Source: JAXIHJ01 sp034189755
GTDB lineage: Bacteria; Planctomycetota; Phycisphaerae; SM23-33
Assembly: GCA_034189755.1 (NCBI GenBank)
Contig: JAXIHJ010000029.1
Location: 1-13,890 of the forward strand
DNA: 13,890 bases
Direction of reading: 5' to 3'
How positions within the stretch are numbered: position 1 is the first letter of the stretch; every line of letters starts with the position of its first letter. This document shows, one piece after another, positions 1-5,594 of this stretch. The notes under the pieces are model-generated. The model saw nothing but the letters and a program-made list of their open reading frames with translations. It made no database searches and was not told the origin of the DNA. Both the position numbers and the translations under genes were made by a program.

Positions 1-81
1 GCCTTGCGGGTGAAATCGCCAGCCGGGCACCGGATGATAGAAGCGGCAGTATTCGCCCCATCCGTAGGCGAGCGTAACCAG
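1..81 (-). other. Inverted fragment of the upstream part of the first gene (fold-back contig end)
   Basis: Read on the minus strand, these 81 bases form 27 stop-free codons, giving an aromatic-rich peptide that begins LVTLAYGWGEY and ends GWRFHPQG. Its last ten bases are identical to plus-strand positions 82-91. The plus-strand frame there continues PQGYETGQINAG into the first gene, in the same codon phase. The simplest reading is that this piece natively lies directly upstream of position 82 in the other orientation and was inverted by a fold-back join. The 10-bp match and the frame are seen directly; the native order is inferred. No promoter or start signal for the downstream gene should be sought here. 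Confidence 0.6.
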
Positions 82-91
82 CCCGCAAGGC
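1..91. repeat. 10-bp terminal inverted repeat (1-10 / 82-91) at the window start
   Basis: Positions 1-10 (GCCTTGCGGG) are the exact reverse complement of positions 82-91 (CCCGCAAGGC), separated by 71 bases. One arm begins at the very first base of the window, which suggests a contig that ended just after entering the second arm of a longer inverted repeat. Confidence 0.75.
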
Positions 92-1273
92 TACGAAACA
101 GGACAGATCAACGCCGGCGTAGCCAATGTCCGGACCTATCCTGTTGTCCAGGCGCATAACACTAATGAGCAGGCCGAACCACGCGCCAGGAGGTCCATGC
201 CGTTCGCCACGCGCGACGTGGCGGTCGTTCAGCAGTATATCGATAGGGTGTACCACAAGGAGCAGCTCACGCCGGCGAGGTTCCTGTACAGCGCAAACGA
301 CATCACCATCTTCCGGTACGACTACCGGCCGTTCGGCAACATTATCCTGCACAGCGACCTTAGCGCGCAGGTCCTGAGCGATATCAAGCTGAGCAGCTCA
401 AAGGCGCTGGAGCTTGAATTGTTCGGCGTCGACTACAGGGGCCGAAGCGATATCAGCAAGGTCTCGTACGTCGATCCGGCCGGCAAGCTCCAGACGCTGG
501 ATTACGACCCCAAGGGCATGACCTTCCGCCTCGGCAAGGGCGGGTTCGTAACGCTCTGGCCGGACCCGTTCGGCCTGATGGCTATCTACTCGCTGGACCA
601 GGACGTGGACGTGCACGTTGTCGGCGAGACGCCGAGCGTGAGGCTCGGCTTTGACCTGGACGGCCAGACGCTGATGAAGGGCCGCGAGTTGAAGTGCCGC
701 GCATTGGTCTGCCAGGAGGCCGGCGGCATGGACGTGGAATACTGGCAGAAGCTCAGAGCACTATGGGGCCTGGACAAGTCCAATCCGCCTGGCCAGCCGA
801 AAGTTGCCTGCGGGAAATACCTCGGCACCGAATACATAACCGCCTTCGAGGCGGAGCAGGGCGGCGTTAAGACAGTGATTCCCAAGCCCGAAGTCCTGCC
901 TAACAACATCTTCCCGCTGACCGTCGAAGCGATGAACGCCAACTGGTCCGCCGGCGCATACAGCCTGGGCAGGTACTACCCGGGCGCAGTCTACAAGGGC
1001 AAATTGTACTTGGGCCTGGACGGCGACTGGCTTGATAAGCAGATTTTCCTCGGCCATCCGCTGGTCTGCAACCGGCCCGAGGTGATGATTGAGATTCGCA
1101 AGCTGGACGCCGAGAGCGTGGACTTTCAGGTTTACAATCCGCTGCCTGAGAAGGTCTCGGTCATCGTAAAGCCGTCTGCGGCCCTGGGCGTCGAGCCGTT
1201 CGCCCGGCGGATCAGCCTCGAGCCCAGCCAGACGGAACGTGTCAGGTGCGATGTTAAACCCCTTAGCCGGTGA
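83..1273 (+). CDS. Unrecognised protein, 5'-truncated (C-terminal ~396 residues)
   Basis: The frame ends at TGA 1271-1273 and stays open upstream of the ATG at 197 to at least position 83 (PQGYETGQINAGVANV...). The ATG at 197 is therefore probably internal, although AGGAGG lies just 5' of it. I cannot assign a family. Residues are rich in Tyr, Trp, Gly and Asp with few long hydrophobic runs, as in secreted beta-rich proteins. There is no membrane segment and no catalytic motif I recognise, and the last ~40 residues look like a beta domain (VDFQVYNPLPEKVSVIV). The signal peptide, if any, would lie in the missing N-terminus. The gene converges on the LolA-like gene with a gap of only four bases. 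A secreted surface or polysaccharide-related role is a guess. That this is coding is well supported; the function is unknown. Confidence 0.7.
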   Translation, partial: PQGYETGQINAGVANVRTYPVVQAHNTNEQAEPRARRSMPFATRDVAVVQQYIDRVYHKEQLTPARFLYSANDITIFRYDYRPFGNIILHSDLSAQVLSDIKLSSSKALELELFGVDYRGRSDISKVSYVDPAGKLQTLDYDPKGMTFRLGKGGFVTLWPDPFGLMAIYSLDQDVDVHVVGETPSVRLGFDLDGQTLMKGRELKCRALVCQEAGGMDVEYWQKLRALWGLDKSNPPGQPKVACGKYLGTEYITAFEAEQGGVKTVIPKPEVLPNNIFPLTVEAMNANWSAGAYSLGRYYPGAVYKGKLYLGLDGDWLDKQIFLGHPLVCNRPEVMIEIRKLDAESVDFQVYNPLPEKVSVIVKPSAALGVEPFARRISLEPSQTERVRCDVKPLSR

Positions 1274-1277
1274 GGTG

Positions 1278-2096
1278 CTACGGGGCGATTTTGTCGCCTT
1301 TACGTAGTGGTTCGACACGAAGTTGCCAGCCGGCCGGCCTGGGCAGGTGAAACATCGCGTCGTTGAACCGGACGTTGGTCTTGATGTTGTCAAAGATAAC
1401 CGTTCTCTCGTCCTTGTTTTTGTCCACGCTGATGATTTTTGCCGGCAGGTGCCGTTCGCGGTCGATCCACATCTCCAGGCGGACGAAATCCATCTCCCTG
1501 CGGAACTTCCGATATGGTGTCAGCTTGAGGTAATCGCAGCCTTGGGGTTCTTTTGGTGCGGCGGGGCGGCTTTGGACCCGGAAGTACTTCAGCACGTCGT
1601 CGGCCTTTTGACCGAACGGAATGGGGAACGGGCCTTTGCCGAGCCGCAGCGGCTGGGCCTCTTTGGTCGGCAGGTTATCGTCGGCCAGTTGGTATCTGGT
1701 CATCTGCCTGATGCGGTGCTTTTTGACCGAAAGCCATTTGCCGTCGAAGGCGTAGTCCACGCGGTCCCTGGTTTTTCTGCCTGCGCCCAGCCTGAGCGTC
1801 TCAAAGTGGATTCGGAACTTCGCGGCGGCTTTTTCGCTTTGCTTCTGATAGGCCACCCATCCGCTGCGCGTCTCGCTGTCGCCTGTCTGGGGCATTTCCA
1901 CGTGGTAGTTCACGTCCGCCCGCACGGTGGCGTACTCATCGCCGGTCTGCTCCAGATTGCGAAGGATTTTCATCGTTGCCGGGCGGGTTGTCGGCAGCGT
2001 CGCGGGCAGCGTCGCAGGCTCGCAATCCGGCGCTCCGGCCGCGGAGGCAGACAGGAATATGCATATAGTCATAGTCAGGCGGATGTATCGGCTCAT
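1278..2096 (-). CDS. LolA-like periplasmic lipoprotein-carrier-fold protein
   Basis: A 272-residue protein. I chose the ATG at 2096 because AGGAG sits 8 bases upstream and the product then begins with a signal peptide (MSRYIRLTMTICIFLSASAAGA). A longer frame to 2162 would overlap the upstream gene and bury that signal. A Thr/Pro-rich linker (about 29-41) follows. The body resembles the LolA/outer-membrane lipoprotein-sorting family as seen in planctomycetes: alternating beta strands, 'LRLEMWID...LPAKII', then 'TVIFDNIKTNVRFNDAMFHLPRPAGW'. LolA-fold proteins bind acyl chains in a half-barrel and carry lipids or lipoproteins across the periplasm. It is the last gene of the operon, 29 bp after the VTT gene, with an FtsX/MacB-type permease and ATPase upstream, which fits a carrier for that exporter. 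Family is fairly sure; cargo unknown. No good lipobox is seen. Confidence 0.7.
   Translation of the reverse strand: MSRYIRLTMTICIFLSASAAGAPDCEPATLPATLPTTRPATMKILRNLEQTGDEYATVRADVNYHVEMPQTGDSETRSGWVAYQKQSEKAAAKFRIHFETLRLGAGRKTRDRVDYAFDGKWLSVKKHRIRQMTRYQLADDNLPTKEAQPLRLGKGPFPIPFGQKADDVLKYFRVQSRPAAPKEPQGCDYLKLTPYRKFRREMDFVRLEMWIDRERHLPAKIISVDKNKDERTVIFDNIKTNVRFNDAMFHLPRPAGWQLRVEPLRKGDKIAP
1284..1301 (+). terminator. Weak stem-loop with T tract at the convergent junction
   Basis: GGCGA (1284-1288) and TCGCC (1294-1298) form a 5-bp stem around TTTTG, followed by TTT. An outer CTACG/CGTAG pair (1278-1282 / 1303-1307) could extend it with bulges. It lies just after the stop of the first gene and inside the last codons of the opposing gene. 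It is the only terminator-like element at this junction, and it is short. Confidence 0.3.
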
Positions 2097-2125
2097 GTCT
2101 CTGGCTCCTGTGTCGCAGCCGGCGG

Positions 2126-2917
2126 TTAGGTTGGCGCATCGGCCTGCTGGCCGGCGTTGCATGAGTTTTTAGTGAGTATTTTTCGCAGTATTACCCCCAG
2201 GCCCCGCCCGCCGGCCAGAACGACCGCCAGCGCCAGAAGCGCCACCACGGCAATCCAGCCGAGGTTCCAGAAATAAGTTACGAAGGCGATAACGCCGTAG
2301 CGGATGAATCGCCCGATGAAATTGCCGGCTGCGAACGGCACGCGCGGATAACGATACGTCGTGGCGAGCATGCGGATTACGTCCACCGGAATCGGAATTA
2401 CGTTGAAGATCACCAGCAGCAGAAACGGCGCCCTGGCGAACCACCGCGCCGCAGCATTGTACGTTTTGGTCTGGCGGACCTTCGCGATCCGTCGGTTGCG
2501 CAGTATCCAGGTGAACAGGTGGTAGTCGTTGAGGTTGGCGATGGTCGAACCGGCCGCCCCGGCTGCGGCGACCATCAGCATGGTGGTCCAGAAGTTGGTT
2601 CCCACCGCAGCCTGCTGCGTGGCCACGCCTGCGACGATCCAGCCGGTCGGCATGGGCAAAAATGTGCAGCAAAGCGACAGGTACACGGCGAAGCCCAGCA
2701 GCTTGATAGCCGGGCTGGTGGCGGCGAACGTACCGGCTGTTTCATATCGCCAGTCCGACCACGACCAGGGCTGCTGCGAGATCAACAGCCATAGCCCAAC
2801 CGCCGCCGCGACCAGCAGCAGGCCGTAGAACATAAACCAGTGGCGCACCTTAACATCGTCCGGCAGGTGCGGCTGCAGGATGGCGAGCTTATGTTTACTG
2901 GTCAAGGATTCTTCCAT
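2126..2917 (-). CDS. VTT/DedA (SNARE-associated) family integral membrane protein
   Basis: 263 residues with about five or six hydrophobic segments (roughly 28-48, 70-100, 108-128, 163-185, 205-222, 222-240). The stretch LLLVIFNVIPIPVDVIRMLA followed by YRYPRVPFAAGNFIGRFIRY (about 167-207) matches the conserved C-terminal part of VTT-domain proteins: Pro-containing re-entrant loop, Arg, then 'F..GN..GR..RY'. A second Pro-rich turn (TFLPMPTG, 85-92) fits the first half of that fold. VTT/DedA proteins act as lipid scramblases or flippases and influence envelope homeostasis. The ATG at 2917 overlaps the 3' end of the ABC ATPase gene by 23 bp, implying translational coupling; its own ribosome site (GAAAG) is weak. 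Placement between an ABC exporter and a LolA-like carrier suggests handling of membrane lipid or lipid-linked cargo. That link is inference. Confidence 0.72.
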   Translation of the reverse strand: MEESLTSKHKLAILQPHLPDDVKVRHWFMFYGLLLVAAAVGLWLLISQQPWSWSDWRYETAGTFAATSPAIKLLGFAVYLSLCCTFLPMPTGWIVAGVATQQAAVGTNFWTTMLMVAAAGAAGSTIANLNDYHLFTWILRNRRIAKVRQTKTYNAAARWFARAPFLLLVIFNVIPIPVDVIRMLATTYRYPRVPFAAGNFIGRFIRYGVIAFVTYFWNLGWIAVVALLALAVVLAGGRGLGVILRKILTKNSCNAGQQADAPT

Positions 2918-3566
2918 CTTTCATGTGCACGATGCGGTCGGCGTAGCCTGCGGCCTCGGCCGAGTGCGTAATCATTACGATTGTCTGCCGCCGCCGGTGA
3001 TTAATCTGCCGGAAGAGTTCCAGCAGGCTTGCAGCGTTTTTCGAATCGAGGTTTCCCGTCGGCTCGTCGGCCAGCAGCAGCTCAGGCCGATGCGCCATCG
3101 CTCGGACCACCGCCACACGCTGCTGCTCGCCTACGGACATTTCAGCGGGCTTTCGTCGACTTACATGCGCTACGCCCAGCGCCTCGAATAGTTCATCCGC
3201 CGCGCCGTCGGCCTTCAAACCGCGAACGCGCAGCGAGATGGCCACGTTGTCGGCCGCGCTGAGTACGCCCAGCAGGTTGAACCGCTGGAAGACGAATCCG
3301 ATCCGCCGCCGCAATGCGGTCCGTGCGACTTCGCCGTCGGTTATGGCCAGGCCGTTGATTGTAACCGTGCCCTCGTCGGGTGGGGTTATCAGTCCCAGCA
3401 CGCCCAGCAGCGTGCTCTTGCCGCAGCCGCTAGGCCCCATGACGGCCAGGAACTCGCCGCGCCGGACGGTAAGGTCCAGGCCGCGCAGCACGTGCAGCCT
3501 CGCCCTGCCCTTGCCCAGCGACTTATGCAGTCCTCTTGCGATGAGTGTTTCCTGGTCACGGATCAT
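2895..3566 (-). CDS. ABC transporter ATPase, LolD/MacB/DevA type
   Basis: 223 residues from the ATG at 3566, which overlaps the permease stop as ATGA and has GAGG upstream. An N-terminal extension to 3680 would lie inside the permease frame and is rejected. All nucleotide-binding motifs are present: Walker A GPSGCGKS (44-51), Q-loop Gln (~94, FVFQRFNLL), signature MSVGEQQRVAVVRA (143-156), Walker B LLLADEPTGNLD (163-174) and H-loop His (~201, MITHS). EPTGNLD and the short length are typical of the LolD/MacB/FtsE group, which drives mechanotransmission exporters rather than import. The signature has SVG where LSGG is usual, a variant I associate with DevA-like ATPases. It powers the adjacent FtsX-type permease at the inner face of the cytoplasmic membrane. 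ATPase identity is near certain; the cargo is not known. Confidence 0.93.
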   Translation of the reverse strand: MIRDQETLIARGLHKSLGKGRARLHVLRGLDLTVRRGEFLAVMGPSGCGKSTLLGVLGLITPPDEGTVTINGLAITDGEVARTALRRRIGFVFQRFNLLGVLSAADNVAISLRVRGLKADGAADELFEALGVAHVSRRKPAEMSVGEQQRVAVVRAMAHRPELLLADEPTGNLDSKNAASLLELFRQINHRRRQTIVMITHSAEAAGYADRIVHMKDGRILDQ

Positions 3567-4777
3567 TCGAACCTCAGCGCCTCCAGCATGTCGATTCGTG
3601 TTGCCCGCCAGGCGGGGTACAGCGAACTTGCAGCCGCGCCCAGCAGTGCGGCGGCGGCGGCGACGGCAATCCACCACCACGTTATCGTTACCGTCAGCAG
3701 CGGGCGGCAGGCCTCGATTCCCCAGCCGGCCAGGAAGCTAAGAGCGACTCCGGCCGCGGCGCCGGCGGCGGTCAGCAGCATCGACTCGGCCCAAACCTGT
3801 CGAATCAGAAAAAAATTCGAAGCCCCGCTGGATTTCAGTATGGCGATTTCGCGCGTCCGCTGAAGCACCATTGTATACAGCGTAATCATTATGAACAGGA
3901 AGGCGATAACCATCGCCACGACGTTCACGGCATCGACGTAGGTGAACATGATGCCGAACTTGTCTTTCAACATGCCGCGATACTGGTCGACCTGCATGAC
4001 GGCCGTGCCCGGACGTTTGATTTTTCTCGCCGCAGCCGCCGGCTCGCCGCCGCCGGCGAGCTTTATGAACATCAGCGTGCTCTTGGTTATGTCGCCGTTG
4101 CCGAACAGAAACTGGGCCGTACGTCTCGGCATGAAGGCCCGTGCCAGGCCGCCGGCCGGCACGATGCCGACGATCGTAAAATGATGGTTGGCCGTAAAAA
4201 CTTTCTGTCCCAGCCGGTATCCGCCGGCCGTCGCCAGCCGCGTGTCGATGACCATCTCCAGGCCGTTGTGGTCCGTATCGGCGAGCTGGTCCTTTGTAAT
4301 CTCGACGATCTCTTGGTCTTCGCCCGCCGGGGCGAGCAGCGTGTTTTCCAGCCAGCCGGCAAACCTGCCGTCCGGGTCGAAAAGCCGGCCCTGCCGCAGG
4401 CGGCGCCCGCCGACCAGCATGTTGAAATTTTGCGGATCGACGCCGACGACGGTCTGGTCCTGCCCGGCCAGCCTGATCGGCCAGAGAAACACCGGCACCA
4501 CGCGCTCAATAAGTCGGCTGTGCTCGGCGGCGATTTTGTCGCCGTAACGGTCCGGCAGGGCCGAACCGCTGAGTGTCGTGAGGTTCCGGCCCCAGATTTC
4601 CGGATAGATAATCAGCTCGGCGTCCACCTCTTCCCACCGGTCGGCTATTTCGTATAAGCTGCCGCGGCTAAGCCCGCTCAGGGTCACCAACATGCAGATG
4701 CCTATAGCGATTCCCATCGCACTTAACGCGCTGCGGAGCTTGTGGTGCAGGATATTGGCCAGCGGCAAGTAAGACAT
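3563..4777 (-). CDS. FtsX/MacB-type ABC transporter permease
   Basis: 404 residues starting at ATG 4777, the first gene of the operon. Topology is that of MacB/LolC/DevC permeases: one N-terminal membrane helix (about 17-36), a large periplasmic domain (about 40-275, with AGQDQTVVGVDPQNFNMLVG resembling a MacB core segment), then three helices (about 283-305, 332-355, 364-386). Family hallmarks are visible: 'REIAILKSSGAS' after helix 2 and the C-terminal 'YPAWRATRIDMLEALR'. Such permeases do not form a channel. They transmit ATPase motion to the periplasm to extrude lipoproteins, antibiotics or glycolipids. Its partners are the ATPase (ATGA overlap), the VTT protein and the LolA-like carrier downstream. 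LolE/LolC, MacB or DevC function cannot be told apart from sequence alone. No outer-membrane channel or membrane-fusion gene is in view. Confidence 0.88.
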   Translation of the reverse strand: MSYLPLANILHHKLRSALSAMGIAIGICMLVTLSGLSRGSLYEIADRWEEVDAELIIYPEIWGRNLTTLSGSALPDRYGDKIAAEHSRLIERVVPVFLWPIRLAGQDQTVVGVDPQNFNMLVGGRRLRQGRLFDPDGRFAGWLENTLLAPAGEDQEIVEITKDQLADTDHNGLEMVIDTRLATAGGYRLGQKVFTANHHFTIVGIVPAGGLARAFMPRRTAQFLFGNGDITKSTLMFIKLAGGGEPAAAARKIKRPGTAVMQVDQYRGMLKDKFGIMFTYVDAVNVVAMVIAFLFIMITLYTMVLQRTREIAILKSSGASNFFLIRQVWAESMLLTAAGAAAGVALSFLAGWGIEACRPLLTVTITWWWIAVAAAAALLGAAASSLYPAWRATRIDMLEALRFE

Positions 4778-4823
4778 TTAAGCCATCTTCAATGTTGTTT
4801 GCACAGTTCGCTGTAATCCCGCT

Positions 4824-4862
4824 ATTTTATAATGTTTATCCATCGGTCTTCGTCATTGCCAA
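4824..4862 (-). promoter_or_regulatory. Candidate promoter of the exporter operon
   Basis: The 113-bp gap upstream of the permease holds an AT-rich patch on the minus strand. TTGGCA (4862-4857) is followed 16 bases later by GATAAA (4840-4835), with TATAAAAT (4831-4824) just downstream as an alternative -10. Matches to sigma-70 consensus are partial, and the gap contains no other obvious signal. Confidence 0.35.
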
Positions 4863-4890
4863 GCACTGTTCGATTTTTATTGCAAGTAGT

Positions 4891-5523
4891 TTAGATTCCC
4901 AGCAGCGGCGGCAGTTCGGCGAGTCGGTTTATCACGAAGTCGGCTTGGTCGGCGAATTCGCAGCCGTCTTTCGGCGCCAGCAACACGCTGACTGCGCCTG
5001 CGGCGTTGGCCGCCACGATATCATAACGGAAGTCGCCCACACATGCGGTTCTTTCCGGCCGGACACCGAGCCGTCGGCATGCTCGCAGTATGCCGTCTGG
5101 TTCGGGTTTGATTGGGCCGTCTTCGCGCGACCAGGCCAGATCGAACGTCAGTTCAAAGCGTGACAGGACGGTTTGCATCGCCCGGCGTGCGTTGCGTGTC
5201 AGCAGGGCGGTTTTCAGGCCTGCCTGTTGCACAGCCAGAAGCATCTGGGCCGCACCTTCCCGCAGGCTTGCCCGGCGTGCGGCGGCAAGCTCCCACCGCT
5301 CCAACTGCGCCGAGGCGCGCCGGCGACGGGCCGGAGGCATCGCCTCGAGCGCCTCGATAATGCCGTCGCGCGACGCAATGCCCAGTTCCGCGCGGATGGC
5401 TGCAAAATCCAGCAGCGGCTCAATCAGCGTGCCGTCCATGTCGAAGATGACAGCGTCGTACCGCGGCGTGGACCCGCCGGCCCGCACAGCCGGCGAAACA
5501 CATTTGCGATTGTCGCGTTTCAT
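4891..5523 (-). CDS. HAD-superfamily hydrolase (phosphoglycolate phosphatase-like)
   Basis: 210 residues from the ATG at 5523; an in-frame TTG at 5535 is possible, and neither has a clear ribosome site. The four HAD motifs are present: DMDGT (D28 nucleophile, D30 acid/base, also metal binding), Thr in LLTRN (T109), Lys in KPEPDGI (K139) and GDFRYDI (D164, D168). A helical cap of about 45 residues (roughly 45-85, rich in Arg, Ala and Glu) places it in subfamily I near phosphoglycolate phosphatases and beta-phosphoglucomutases. It should dephosphorylate a small cytoplasmic metabolite; substrate specificity cannot be read from sequence. It is transcribed away from the PA14/PKD gene across a 71-bp gap and toward the exporter operon 113 bp further on. 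Family assignment is strong. Confidence 0.88.
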   Translation of the reverse strand: MKRDNRKCVSPAVRAGGSTPRYDAVIFDMDGTLIEPLLDFAAIRAELGIASRDGIIEALEAMPPARRRRASAQLERWELAAARRASLREGAAQMLLAVQQAGLKTALLTRNARRAMQTVLSRFELTFDLAWSREDGPIKPEPDGILRACRRLGVRPERTACVGDFRYDIVAANAAGAVSVLLAPKDGCEFADQADFVINRLAELPPLLGI

Positions 5524-5594
5524 TGTCAGCAGCAATTAAACGTATCGCGCAACGTTATGCCAGGATAGAATCTTTTCCCGGAAGAACTTTCATC

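Noticed and set aside
2097..2162. Upstream extension of the LolA-like gene to 2162
   Set aside because: It would overlap the VTT gene and place a charged segment before the signal peptide. The ATG at 2096 has a good AGGAG site.
3567..3680. N-terminal extension of the ABC ATPase
   Set aside because: The extra 38 residues are Arg-rich, unlike the family, and lie within the permease gene. The ATGA overlap start gives the normal length.
5524..5594. Divergent promoter in the 71-bp gap between the HAD and PA14/PKD genes
   Set aside because: TTGTCA, TTAAAC and TAGAAT hexamers are present but none are paired at 16-18 bp. A promoter is expected here, but I cannot place it.
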